From Cenococcum geophilum 1.58 (Eukaryota; Ascomycota; Dothideomycetes; Gloniales; Gloniaceae), in NCBI GenBank assembly GCA_001692895.1, contig KV748249.1, positions 744,001 through 808,000 of the forward strand: DNA of 64,000 bases, given 5' to 3'. The notes below the pieces were generated by a model, which saw only the letters and a program-made list of their open reading frames with translations, made no database searches and was not told the DNA's origin. Positions 1-11,340 of this stretch are shown piece after piece. The position numbers were made by a program, and so were the translations under genes. Every line of letters begins with the position of its first letter. The stretch's first letter is position 1.

Positions 1-1056
1 AGGCTGTATGTAGTGCACTGATTCCGTTTTGAATAGCGAATTCATCAGCTGAGTAGTATTTAATTCATATATGCACTGCATAAATTCAGCTCTGAACGAA
101 CATTTTCCTGGAGCTTGGAAGTTTTTACAATAGGTTGTGCACGTGATTGCTGACACGCCTTCGTAGTCAGCCCGGCAGGAGATTTATCCCGTTTGCCACA
201 TGCATAATTCCTCACTAGGAACAACACAGCAATTATTCTTTTGCAACCGTCTCCTACTCCAACCAAGAGAAGACACTATTATTAGAGTCAGGACAAAGTA
301 TGGATATGGCGTAATTCGCATCAATCAAGTCGCAAACTCTCCAAACGTTCGGACTCCGCCTCTGCCCAGAGCATCCCCCAATTTCTAGGGATGGCCACTG
401 TTCACAGTTCCCCCACCGGCAGGTCAATCTTAAAAATGACCGCTCATAGCCACCACCCATGGTTGTGGAGCTGCTACATCGCTCATCATTCAATCTGATT
501 TGTGACTCACAAGAGCTGTGGCTGCTTCTGGGCGTGGTTTCAGCCGTGGGCTGAGCGGCTATGATCCCAACGCACAGCCTTCCTTCAAACTCAAAGATGG
601 AAAAGGTGTGCTCAGCTCGCCAATCAGCACCGAAAGCCTTCCACATTTCCTCCTAAGTTATTTGCTTGTTTTTGCTCTTCCTTCTTTGGCATGCATTCGA
701 AGGCCTACGTTTACGCCCTATTTTCCTCTCTTAGCTGGTTGCTCACGAGGGGCCAGAAGGCGGCCACCTCGTGAATGCATTATCTTTCAGCCTGGCATGT
801 GGGCTTATATGTTCTTGGCTGGCTTTTCGTCAAGCGCTTTCCTCTCTTCTGCCGTTCTAATTCTCTCGTCGATGACCTTGCGTCTTCACTTTTACTATCG
901 CCTAATTCCAACCGCCCCCTCACAGATTGGGAGCCCTGCCGAAGCTCTCTGGTTACTCTTCAAGCTACAACTGGTGACACAAGGCTGCAGCTATGAATCA
1001 GCTTAGGTAGTTAGAACAATTGGAATGTGCCCCAGAAACAGTCCGCTAACTCTCAG
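1..1056. other. 5' flank of permease; no supported gene
   Basis: Normal-GC sequence with several overlapping open frames on both strands. None has a recognisable domain or a convincing exon structure. The N-terminal exon of the downstream permease should lie here, but I could not fix it: a GT at 1007 (after ATGAATCAGCTTAG) splices to 1057 in the wrong phase and gives a stop. Confidence 0.5.
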
Positions 1057-3040
1057 ATAGACCAGTGCTCAGTGAGCGTCATGTCAACATGATGTCCTTT
1101 TCGCAATGTATCGGCATAGGTTTGTTCTTACAGAGCGGAAGGACAATTTATTTGGCAGGACCTGGTCTTGCAACTGTAGCTTATTTTTTAACTGGAACTG
1201 TGATGTGGTCGAGCGCTGCTTGTCTTGGGGAAATGACAGCATTGCTTCCGGTCAAGGGTCCGATTTTCGAGTTCCCGAGGCGTTTTCTCGACGAATCTCT
1301 GGGATACGCGGCTGGCTGGATGACATGGTATTATTCATATTATGCCATTTCGGTTTTTTGACAAACTGACCAAATTCCAGGTTTTCTTGGATTGTATTGA
1401 TAGCAGCAGAATTGGTGGCAATCACGCATATATTCCAGTTCAGATACCCTCCAGAGCAACTCGCCATTGATGGTTATCCGGATGCAACTCTCCAGTGGAT
1501 GCCACATGTTTCTCCGACTGTGTTGGTTCTCGCATTTCTTATTCTTCTGCTTCTAATTAATCTTCTTCCGGTACGACATTTCGGCCAACTTGAGTACATC
1601 TTTGGCATTATCAAAATGACTTTTATCATCCTCATGATAGTTTTGAATACTGTTTTACATGCTCAACAGCGGGTAAATCGTGGAGGTCCATTTTGGACTT
1701 ACAACTCTCCATATTCCGCAGGATCCCAAAACATCACGCTTCCCAACGGTCATGTGACTACTGGTTTTGCTGGGAAATTGGGAGGGATGTGGGAAGCAAT
1801 GATGACTTGCCTCTTCGGCATGATCGGTTTCGAGACGGTGGCCATTACCGCGGCAGAGAATAAGGACCTTCGCTCAGAGGAGACCATCAAGCTTGGGACC
1901 AGGAAAATCTCTCTCCGCATCATTACGCTCTACTGTTTGGCGACATTCACAGTCGGTCTTAATGTCCCATACACCTACCCACTAATTGTGGACACGCGCG
2001 TAATTTCGTTCGGGTATGGGCAAAATTCAGCCTTTGTCAATTCTGTTGTTCTCAATCATCTACGAGTTTGGCCATACTTCATCAACGATTTCATTATATT
2101 TTCTGCTACAACTGCAGGTGCAAATGGTATATATAACGCGTCCCGGACTCTTCACGCACTGGCTAGCATTCGCGATGCATGGCCTGACTGGGCCCCAATC
2201 CAAAGCCTTAGAAGGAGGCTGGAGCGAACAACATATGGCGTGCCTCATGGTGCTATTATAGTTAGTTGGTTGTTCGGATTTCTTGGATTCCTGGCCAGCA
2301 ATCCGAATTCTCAAGAAGCAAGTCACTCTGTTTTAGCAGCGAATTACCATTCATTCTAACCACAAACCACAGATCTTAGGACGGATGGTCAGATGCGTAG
2401 TTGTTTCTATGCTTATCGTATATGCGGTCGTGGCAGCATCTTTTCTTGAATTCTACAAATGGTATGTTTGTGACCTCTCAAGCCCAAGATATCTGGTTGG
2501 GACGCCTCGTGCTAACGAAAATATCGATATAGTATTAAGGTCGCTGCAGATGGCGACGACGAAAGTATTGATGATTTGGATGATCCAGAGGTTCGAAAAT
2601 TGTATGATCGTAACAACCGCCAATACCCATATAAATCCCATGGACAGTGGCTTCGTGCTTTCTACGCTCTTACCGGATGCTCTCTTTTCATCTTTTTTAA
2701 CGGTTGGCGAACTTTCGTTCCACCAATGAGTGTGCCAGACTTTATTGGTTGCTATATTCCGGTAAGCTCATTCGCATTAGACATTGTTCTGAAAATCATG
2801 CACTAACTCTATCAGATTCTTCTATTCGCTGTCATAATTATAGCATACCAGTTCAAACTGAATGGTTGGAATCCTCTAAACTGGCGAAGAAGAACTTCTC
2901 GCGAGCTGCAAAACCCTAGACCCCAAGCAGCTGTTAGCATACCTCGTCGTGGACATTTTGCTTTGAAAGATCCGGATAATTTGTTCACAATGGAAAACGT
3001 TCGTAGATTCTTTAAATGGGTTTGGGTTTGGTTGAAATGA
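1057..3040 (+). CDS. Amino-acid permease, YAT/APC family (5 visible exons, N-terminal exon not found)
   Basis: Likely a plasma-membrane proton-coupled amino-acid transporter. Exons: 1057-1327, 1381-2317, 2373-2461, 2533-2761 and 2816-3040 (TGA). The introns are 53, 55, 71 and 54 bp; all are GT-AG except the second, which is GC-AG (GCAAGT...CACAG). Splicing gives at least 582 residues, near the usual 500-600. Visible YAT features, in order: first membrane segment with IGIGLFLQSG, the GWMTWFSWIVLIAAELVA segment created by splicing intron 1, the central FGMIGFETVAITAAEN signature, and a C-terminal part with YPYKSHGQWLRAFYALTGCS, FFNGWRTF and a last membrane segment (LLFAVIIIAYQF). The short cytoplasmic N-terminus typical of the family is missing from the model. 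An acceptor follows GCTAACTCTCAG at 1045-1056, so an upstream exon is expected. The reading frame shows no RIP damage. Substrate cannot be read from sequence. Confidence 0.88.
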
Positions 3041-3220
3041 ATAATAGTGCTGGTCCAACGAGTAAGTGGTTCGTGCGCGAACACCAGTTTCAAAACAACA
3101 CGTGCACCTATATAGATTCCATTAATTAATTACCTACTATAATGCAAAATTCGTTTCTATAAGAAGGATAAGTGCTATTAACCTTATATCGAGCGACTTA
3201 ACTCCTAAAATTAGGCGTGT
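3041..3220. other. Intergenic, permease 3' flank
   Basis: Short AT-rich downstream region (for example ATTAATTAATTACC near 3121). No gene or clear signal seen. Confidence 0.4.
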
Positions 3221-3749
3221 ATATTAAATTACTATAGGGCTCCATGAAATCGGCCTCTGCACCTCCACGCGGTGGAGCCTGGGAACCTAGCAGTACTATT
3301 GGTGTTCCATCAGGATCGTGTCAATAGACTGTTAGGGCAAACGCAGAGACGTACGTACGGCAGCACATCGCGGGCGCCGCGACGTGGTGGCGACGGGAAA
3401 AATTTTCTTGCTGGGAGGGTGAGCCCCAGCGGAGACCTACGATTCGAGCTGTTGAACCACCAACCTACCTCCAGCGAACCCCTTCCTCCTATACGGTATA
3501 TCTACATTATACGCGCAATCGAACCATATACACCTCGCAGGCGGAAGGCCTGTAATAAGCCTCTCATTCCCTGCCCTTCCCAACAGCCTGGACTTACCCG
3601 CGCGGCATTTCGTCTTCCTCTACATCTTTGGCTGGGGATATGCATAGGGGACCTAGGTTGGGGCCCCTAACTTTAACGGCATCCGTCTGCATGGACCTAG
3701 ATAGGGACCGCATCAGACACTAATAGAACGAATATAATATTAAATTACT
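3221..3749 (+). mobile_element. 0.5 kb repeat insertion with 13-bp target duplications (SINE/non-LTR-like), intact copy
   Basis: A 503-bp insert (3234-3736) is flanked by perfect direct repeats ATATTAAATTACT at 3221-3233 and 3737-3749. It has no terminal inverted repeats and no coding capacity beyond a chance ORF. The same repeat recurs at 34,803-35,310 as an AT-shifted copy, so it is a dispersed family. A 13-bp duplication suits target-primed retrotransposition (SINE or short LINE derivative), but I see no A-rich tail and no convincing Pol III A/B boxes. Orientation is taken from the alignable copy. It separates the permease from the WD40-like gene. Confidence 0.7.
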
Positions 3750-4185
3750 GTAAATTAAAAGCTTTATATTCCTCAGTATGGGCGTTGAATCCAACACAAT
3801 TGATTGGTTAGTTCTTATCGATAACCGTTGGACGCCAATTGACGGCTACAGCCCACGCTCAATATTTGTTTCATGCATGTCTTAGAAGCGCTCGGTTCGC
3901 AGCGTCCAATTAAAGGTCACTTAGCTGACCCGCCTGGCCCAATTCTCTCCGCCTCAGCCTGCACTGACTACAGTCGACCTGATAACTGCGTGGTGGCTGC
4001 CAGCATGACCACTGGGCGTCACTGGGCATCACTGGGCATTTTCCTTGTGTATGCAGCTGACAAGTGGGGGGAAACGTTGACAAGGGCTGGGATTCCCAGG
4101 CACAAGTCTCCCCAATACGAACAGCTACCCTCCTTCCATTCTTTCTTCCGTTCCGAGGGCGCGTCTCTATTTCACTAATTCAGAT
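3750..4185. other. Intergenic upstream of WD40-like gene
   Basis: Presumed promoter of the downstream gene. No strong motif beyond short C/T-rich stretches (for example 4127-4155) just before the start codon. No gene seen. Confidence 0.4.
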
Positions 4186-6036
4186 ATGGCTCTACAGTAT
4201 CCTCATATGTTTCATCCTTACATCAATGTTCATCCCGAACCTCTACCCATGTCGAAACCCGAGTATCCGGACTGGCCTCGTGGCACGTTGAGTCCGTCAG
4301 ATGCGTCTCTATCAAGAATAAGTTCAAATGAGGCCGAAGGCCTGATTCCACTACAGTCAGAAGAACCTGTAGAGTGTTTCGTTGTAGATTGTCTGAGTCT
4401 TCACGTCATACAGAGGGATGAATTACCGCGTCAACTAAACCACAACCCATCAGTCAACGCCGATGTAGGTAGATCCTTGCACTTATAGACATTCTAAGCC
4501 TCGTTAAGCCAACAACGGCTTTCATGCCCAGCCAGGACTTATCGTGCTGGAACACCTAAACTACTGTCCGCGCTGCGGACAGGGGTTCCGGAAAGCTCGA
4601 CAGGTTTCCTCATCACCCAGTACGACGTTTGCGGGAACCGCGGAAATTGTTCCTTTGTCTCCACCATTGCGAAGCAGTAGCCCGCAGCTACCTGAAGTAG
4701 TACCTGAAGTAGTACCTACGAGGCCACCTTCCATAACATCCACCACCACGAGAACGCAGCGGATTGCTAACGGTATTCCAAGATCACTTTTTCTATTTAA
4801 AAAAACCAGCATAGCGTCTTCTTCTGGTGGGTTGTCTAAAGAGATACCAGGCAATCCTCTTCCCAGCGCGCTTTCATTTTGTTTCTGTGCTTCAGGAAGG
4901 AATCTGTTGATTTGGAAAAAAGATGGAGATTCTATTATTTCTATTAACATCGAGTCCCGGCGGAGTCGTTCATTATCTCTGCTGAAGTCGATAGCAGCTT
5001 CAGAAGAGGATAAGAGAGTTAGAGTTAAGTTGGTAGCTGGAGGCAGCGACTGGATCGCCGCAGTGATGACACATAAGCAGGTATGCCAGTAAAAACAAGT
5101 TCATAGTGATCTAGATATCTAATCTATCTATAGCGATATCTCTTGCTCGTCCTCCATTCCCAAGGCATACAGACACACTATGCCTTGTATCCTCTCGCAG
5201 ATGGCCTTCGACCCACCTGTCTGGCCATGTCACGGGACGACTCATATGTCGCTGTCGGATACGGGTTAAAAGCATATCTTTATCATTACAGAGACTGCTG
5301 GCAAACATGGCAGACAGCACTAACAGTAAGCGGCTTCACAAGTGCTCGGGATGTTAAATTCCAGGTAGTCAACTTCTCGGCCGACAGCCAGATGCTTGTT
5401 GTCGCAACGCAACGGTTCGACGTGCAACGGACAAAGGACGACGATTTCGTATATGCACATGTCTGGGCCTGCAGCGAAGCACCGCCACCCCCGCTCAAGC
5501 TGCCGGGCAGCAAGATGTCAACGGTGCGATCCTAATCCTCCCACTCCGTTGTTTATACTCGAGGGCGACGGCCTTTACTGACTTTCTATTGGCAGGACGA
5601 GCGCGGTCTCTCGTCCGTCTTCTACGACACCGAGCTCCGCCAATCCCTCGTCACCGGCTTCACCGAGACGCCGTACCCACTCTTCCTCCTGGCAAACGGC
5701 GAGACGTTCACGCCCAACAAGATCAACTTCAAGATTCGCTGTGCTGCTGAAGCCCAGCCGTCCTGTAACACGGCTGTCTTCATGGACAGCAAGAACAAAG
5801 TGTACAAGGTTGATTTGCGCAGACGGTCGTTGCAATGCTGGGGCGACCTTTCGTCGGAGAGGGGCAGGCTGGATCCGAAGGAAGAGAATGCGGTTATTGC
5901 GATACCGGAGGGGAACCGGGCACATGTGTTTTGGCGTCAGGGTTCGGGGCTTTGGTTTATCGAGATGAAGAACGGGAGGAAGGGGAATCGGCAAAATCTA
6001 AGATGGCTGTACGATGCTGCCGTCGATGGCAGCTGA
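4186..6036 (+). CDS. WD40/beta-propeller-like protein (4 exons, about 552 aa)
   Basis: Exons: 4186-4464, 4532-5080, 5134-5523 and 5596-6036 (TGA). The introns are 67, 53 and 72 bp, with GTAGGT, GTATGC and GTGCGA donors and CAG/TAG acceptors, and all joins keep frame. The N-terminal 90 residues are Pro/Ser-rich and probably disordered. A CPRCG knuckle follows just after intron 1, which could bind metal if paired with the nearby Cys residues. A Ser/Pro linker leads to a region with WD-like blade patterns such as SFCFCASGRNLLIWKKDG, CLAMSRDDSYVAVGYGLKA and QVVNFSADSQMLVVATQRF (hydrophobic strand, Asp/Ser-Asp-Gly turn, strand). These patterns suggest a degenerate beta-propeller used in protein-protein contacts. 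Function is unknown. The start was chosen as the first ATG giving an open exon 1. Confidence 0.75.
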
Positions 6037-6650
6037 AAAATGGAAATGCACGGCCGACTTTCAATTCACTGTATGTGGCAGCTTAGTTCTTCGAGCCTTC
6101 CCGCTTATGGGCGACAAGGGTTGTTGGGCGTTGTTAAAATTGACGGCGTTATTCGGATGGGACTTTGACGATGTAGCCGGCCTACAGTCGACGATGACGT
6201 ATATCCCTTGTCATCCTGCAACGAAAAGCGGCAGGGAAAGCAGCTCTGGGAGCGCAGTAGCCGATGGTTTTGCGGGCCTCTTACCTGGCTCAGAGGGAGG
6301 GATGAAGCTAGAGAAGGACGGGCTCAGGGGTCGGGGGATTTTTAGGGAATCTTATGTCTCTGGTAAGGCATGAGGAATAGCACTAAATTATTGAATATGG
6401 CTGGGTACAAAAGGTATCATTACAATACATCAACTCGGGCTGATTTACACATTACAAGAAGTCATCCTGAAACCCGATTTCGAGCTTGTGTAACGCCACC
6501 AGAACGCCGTTCACTTGGCAATTGTGCTTTGTGTCAGCAAGAGCATGCAGCATGAGGCACAAAGAAGTGAGTCACACGTGAGGATGAGTCAGGGGCTCTG
6601 GGACTGGTGCCGTCGAGATTACCAGTTCATCGAGGCGCAACCTTAAATTC
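6037..6650. other. Intergenic, 3' of WD40-like gene
   Basis: Open frames here overlap or follow the stop of the previous gene without domain content. Nothing else supported. Confidence 0.4.
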
Positions 6651-6832
6651 ATGCCCTAAGCCTCGTCCCATCCTGTGTAATGTCCACAAACAAAATAGAC
6701 CTCCACATATCATGCCCTAAGCCTCGTCCCATCCTGTGTAATGTCCACAAACAAAATAGACCTCCACATATCATGCCCTAAGCCTCGTCCCATCCTGTGT
6801 AATGTCCACAAACAAAATAGACCTCCACATAT
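6651..6832 (+). repeat. Perfect tandem repeat, 3 x 61 bp
   Basis: Three consecutive copies of a 61-bp unit start at 6651, 6712 and 6773, each beginning ATGCCCTAAGCCTCGTCCCA and ending CACATAT. The copies are identical apart from the truncated end of the third. The unit has no matching start/stop structure and does not look coding. Identity implies recent tandem duplication with no RIP-type change. Confidence 0.95.
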
Positions 6833-8209
6833 GAATACGAGCATCTTATTGGCATATTGTATGAGCGTTGCGATGGCTTCCGCAGACATCACCGCGAAAC
6901 CTGGCCCGAGAATGACGGTGAATATTTCTCCTTCGAGATTATTCTCCACCGGTCTCTCCTCAGAGCTGCTGCAGATCTTAGATGCCAGCCTTGTACCTGA
7001 TATGGCACCACCTCTCCACTGCAGATCATCCAAGTGATTTGGAAAGTGCACCAGACGCCCAGGTCTCCTTAAATTCGACGCTGGTTTCTCTTTCGCTGAT
7101 CAAGGACTTGTGGTTAGTGTTAGATTCTCTGGTGAAAACAAGTCGCACTGGTCGTCCTTGGAGTTCCCTAACCTGGATTGGTCTATGTCATTTAAGTTAA
7201 GGCAGCTAGATTCTGTTTGTAAATTCCACTGCAACTCAGTAATGATTTGCTATTAACCATGCTAACACTACGACGATAGACCGAAAGAATGTCCTTTCCG
7301 CGCTTCATAGTGGATCTGAGTTAAAGGATGATAATGCTGCATCTGAGAGCACCTTCCAGCTAGCATCCAGCTGGTTGGACCTGGCCTCAATCATCACAAT
7401 ATTTGCCAAAGCCTAAGACATTCTGATGAACCGCCGCTACCCAGACGCCTTCTCAATGTCGGCCCCTCTGGCAGCTCACATATGCCTTCCTTGTGGGACC
7501 TCCTCCCGGAACCCGTGGTAAATATCTAACGCTTAGTCACCGATGAGGAAGTAATGCTATTGTAACTACATTAGCGAATCTTGAGAAGAGAAAAACAATA
7601 TACCTTTTCAAGAACTGCCAAAAACTTTCCGTGACGCTGTCGTCATCACGAGAAAGTTCGTCATTCGGTACCTTTGGGTTGGCTCGCTCTGCACCATTCA
7701 AGACTCCGTAGCTGACTGGGGGGATCAGTCGTCAAGATGAGCTCGATATACCGCAATGCACTTTTCACCATCGCCGTTGAGCAATCGGCCTGACTCAGAC
7801 TGTTTTGTTACTAGGAATGGGCTTCGGAATATAATCTGTGACACCGGATTGGCACCAGTCACTGCAGGGCTGGAAGATGAGCGTAAAGCTTTCTAAATGA
7901 GGGAATAAGACACGATCGTAATCATAAGGAGTGGCTGTGGGCGTTTTCAGAGAAAAGTAGTCACCACTTCAGCAACGATAAATCTAGCCTGCTTGATTCC
8001 TACGACTGGATTCTTCCAGGAACGGCTTTTGAGCATTTGCACTCTCAACTACGGCAACCAGCTCCAATGGAAGTGCGCCTCGTTGATTGCATCAGAAAGC
8101 GATCCAGAACCGAGCGGACCAAGGATCGAAAACGAATGGAATATCATTTGAGAGCATTCAAGAACCATTTTACAAGCTCCCGCTATCTAGATAATCTAAC
8201 AGGCATGTC
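6833..8209. other. Gene-poor stretch, probable degraded coding DNA
   Basis: Normal GC with short coding-like fragments (6833-7200 on either strand) broken by stops in every frame. The position just 5' of the HET relic suggests its decayed N-terminal part, but no HET core motif is readable. No intact gene supported. Confidence 0.35.
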
Positions 8210-8929
8210 GAATGATTATTTGCTGGGAAGAGCTGAGAGGAGCTGCGATACATCATCCAGGAGTTCTGCTCACGCCAGCTGACCAAGCCCGCAATGTCCG
8301 GGATCCTGGAAGCGTGGGGAAACGTTTTCAAACGCGAACACGTCGTTGGCATCTGAACGGACGAGGAGAACTGGTGGAAAGATGCCCTGTGGTACGTCAC
8401 GTACTACTGGACTCCGCAGTGTGCCCGCTTTAAACACGACTGCCGTGTCCACCACGAGCGTGCCGCCTTGACCCGCAAGTCAGAACGCCTGGGTAGGCCC
8501 TCCTGGTCTTGGATATCCGTTAGCGGTCTCATTAGCTATCCGTGGGAGCAGAACACTCACTGGGGATTCAGGAAGTATTTCGTCCGTTCCGCCTCGCTTA
8601 AAGCCACCGCGGACAGGTCTGTCGTCAGCACTCAAGGTCGCCTCGTGCTTCGAGACCCCCGTTACAGACGCATGTCCGGGGGAAATCCTGGGGCCGTAAT
8701 AAGGAGAGAAGATCAGCTACGCATAAAATCAGGTTGTAGACTGGGAGCTATCATTGCAGGCCAAGCTTGCGACGTTGGTTCCGGGCATCCAGGTATGGAT
8801 GACGCTGTGGGAACGCAAATTCGCTGTTTGAGCATCATGCGAGAGGCCGGACTTTACCTCAATACGCATGGCGTGTCGCTCTTGTGCAAGTGCAAGGTGT
8901 CACCGATGTATGGTAGTGTGTGGGGTTAG
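8210..8929 (+). pseudogene. HET-domain protein relic (C-terminal part)
   Basis: One frame runs from about 8222 to the stop at 8927-8929, with in-frame TGA codons at about 8231 and at 8354-8356. The second lies in a context (VVGI-stop-TDEENWWKDALWYV) where Trp is expected, so TGG to TGA. The pattern VFKREHVVGI, WWKDALWYVT, then RPSWSWISVSGLISYP and a beta-rich tail matches the conserved C-terminal half of fungal heterokaryon-incompatibility (HET) proteins, which end with a 'W..PSWSWAS..G' block. HET proteins trigger programmed cell death on non-self recognition. The catalytic-like N-terminal HET core is not recognisable upstream, so this is a truncated, broken copy. It is not heavily RIP-mutated. 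Confidence 0.7.
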
Positions 8930-9640
8930 CGCAGTGGTACATTGAGGAATGGCGGCGAGGTGATAAGGCCGAAGTTACAGTTACGGTCATGTAATTTATA
9001 TGCAATATTGAGTTCCGAGAAGAGAGAGTCTGTCGCGGCGAGTACTGTGAATGTGTGCTTCGAGATCTCTCCCTTGCATGACTACGATCATCGGTTTTTA
9101 GATACCGAGAAAGCCTGAAAAGTACTGTGGAAACCCGACTTGTAAACCTCAGGCTTCTAACAGCTTAGTCTGGTTATTTGTACTTGGTTCATCTTCCTTA
9201 CATAGAATATAAGAGAGTTCTGAACATTGTGAAGGAGGACAACATGGTTGATGTTGATGAAGTGGAAGATGTGTTGGTCAGGGAAATAACGGGGCTGGAG
9301 GAGCGAGCGTAGTCTTCTTCACTAAACTGGATGATTAACTTTAAGATTTCAAAGTTCAAATTTCAATAGAATGTTGTCGGTATTCAACGCAGAAGAGATG
9401 TTTTTCATTTAACCGGGCGGGGTGAGGTTTGGAGGTCAAATTTCTTAACAGCCGACCGAAAATAGTTAAGGCTCAGCCACCGCCAAACCCTCAATCTGGC
9501 ACGTGCGCAAACCGTTACAGTGGATCGAGGCGCAGCGGGAGTGCGTGTCGCCGCGTCGGCGGTGGGGTTTGACGATATTTGAAAACAGCTATAACCTCCT
9601 CGACTTTCGGGGTCTCACCGCGTAGTTGACCAAATTGATC
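8930..9640. other. Intergenic between HET relic and M50B gene
   Basis: No supported gene. It includes the promoter region of the peptidase gene; a short GC-rich segment at 9520-9570 precedes the ATG. Confidence 0.4.
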
Positions 9641-10585
9641 ATGGCTCCCATACATACCCATATTGCTCATATTCTGCTTTCTCGCCGCAGCCTGGCTGTG
9701 AATAGCACCCAAAAAGTGACTTTGGGGGTTATTGCCGCATATGTCGTACTTATTGCGCTTCTTTGGAACCTCCCATATGTTCGCTGGTCATTATGGCCTT
9801 TCAAAGTGAGTTGCTAACCAAGTATCGTGGCTTTCTCGACGCGCTCACTAAATCTTTCCGATAGATGCTCGTCATTGCTTTCCACGAATTTGGACACGCC
9901 ATAACTGCCTGTTGTACAGGCGGACGTGTCAAGTCCATCTCCCTTGATCCACGCGAGGGCGGAGTTACGCAAATGCAGGGAGGCATCAGCGCCATCACCC
10001 TCCCAGCTGGCTATCTCGGCTCCTCCCTCATTGGCGCTTTACTTATCTTCTGTGGCTTCAACATTGTTGCCAGCAAGTTTGCCAGCATAGTCTTGGCCGT
10101 TTGCTTTCTGCTTACGCTCTGGTGGGCGCGAAGGGACTGGCTTACGATTATTACTGTCCTTTTCGCTGTTGGGTTGCTTGTTGCCTGCTGGTTTATTGCT
10201 CACGCCGAACCACTAAGATTTGTGGTGGTGAGTATCCACCTTATAAAAGTTGGAGAAGGTCAGCTAACACACGCAGCTTTTTATCGGCGTTATGTCTGCA
10301 CTGTATAGCGTCTGGGATATTGTGAGATTTCCCCAACACCCATATCACATTACACTGACCAGTGTCCTTGAATAGTGCGACGATCTTATCCTCCGCAAAG
10401 TAAATTCCTCCGACGCCAGCGTTTTTGCCCAGAAGTATGGAGGTTCCTCACAATGCTGGGGTGTTATTTGGTCCATCATTTCTCTTGTTTTTATGGCAAT
10501 CGGCATCGTAGCTGGGATAGCCGCTTTTCCCCAGTCGTTCTCCCAGCAGGAGGATGACTCCAAACATGTCATTCCAACTCGTTAA
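9641..10585 (+). CDS. Peptidase M50B-like integral membrane protein (4 exons, 260 aa)
   Basis: Exons: 9641-9805, 9865-10227, 10277-10321 and 10376-10585 (TAA). The introns are 59, 49 and 54 bp with GTGAGT/GTGAGA donors and TAG/CAG acceptors, and every join is in frame. The product has the zinc-metallopeptidase motif HEFGH at residues 62-66, inside a hydrophobic segment, as in site-2-protease-type (M50) intramembrane proteases. About five further membrane segments follow. The tail contains SVWDICDDLILRKVNSSDAS and YGGSSQCWGVIWSI, which I recognise as conserved in fungal and plant M50B-like proteins; the Asp/Asn in this segment may supply the third metal ligand. Length agrees with the family (about 230-270 aa). 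The first ATG after the last upstream stop was used as start. Substrate unknown. Confidence 0.88.
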
Positions 10586-10660
10586 AAGGGTTCGAACTGT
10601 ACGCAATTGCTTCCTTCAGGGATAGACGCAAGTGGATGGACGCAATCCAGCCCTTATAAC
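10586..10660. other. Short intergenic gap
   Basis: Tail-to-tail gap between the peptidase gene (plus) and the ankyrin relic (minus). Nothing specific seen. Confidence 0.4.
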
Positions 10661-11340
10661 CTAATATTTCGATCTGTGGCTCAAGTGGGAGCGGGCATGN
10701 GGGACGCAGCGGCATGTGCACTCCAAACAAGATGCATACGAAAGTGCTAGCAAGATTTCTCGACTCCGCTCGCGAGACAAACAGATAGCGTTGCTACCAT
10801 CTTCGGCAGCGAATTCTTTGCCACAACGGTGGCCAAGGTGGGAAAGCGCAGCTTGAGCAAGGATAAATTGACAATTTGTACATGTTGGCTTGGGTTTGTC
10901 TTTTCTGGGTAATCGTCCTGCATTCAGAGGGATCGGATTGACTGGGAAGGCAGCGGACATGTATTGAGAGAGGATGGCGATAGACCGTTCTAGCGTATGT
11001 TGACAGTTGTTTTTAGGGTTCATATCAGCTCGTTTTCTGATGATTAATTAAGTTAGTTCAAGGGAATGCCGCAAGCATACCAGATGTAATGGAGTTCCTC
11101 CCTCCGTATCCAAAATTTTCCAAGCTGCTACAGTCCAGAAGAAGTTGAACAACTTCAAATCTATCATGCAGACTAGCACAGTACAAAGCTATCTACTCAT
11201 CTTTATTTTTTCCATGGATATTGGTGCCTGATTCAATTAGAAGCTTTGCTGTTCAAATACACCATCTGGGGAAGCTAAATGAAATAGTGTGTCGGAAACT
11301 CTGCCCATGACCTCCAAATCGCACTCTTTTCTATGAATTT
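10661..11340 (-). pseudogene. Ankyrin-repeat protein relic
   Basis: Read on the minus strand, the segment gives ankyrin-like units: LLIESGTNIHGKNKDEWIAL-like sequence (a stop replaces Trp) near 11,240-11,200, then ILDTEGGTPLHLVCLRHSLE near 11,110. The latter continues in frame through one TAA (about 11,050) into RADMNPKNNCQHTLERS and a C-terminal tail that stops at 10,661. Frame changes between units and two nonsense codons point to a decayed gene, although the TAA could lie in an unrecognised intron. One N at 10,700. Ankyrin repeats mediate protein binding, and such genes are common beside HET/NLR-type genes in fungi (family knowledge). The 5' end is lost towards 11,340. Confidence 0.55.

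Noticed and set aside
518-1006. 162-aa ORF upstream of the permease
   Set aside because: No domain similarity. Splicing it to the permease acceptor at 1057 gives the wrong phase.
10586-10620. tRNA-like GGTTCGAACTG box B
   Set aside because: No cloverleaf stems or box A at the proper distance.
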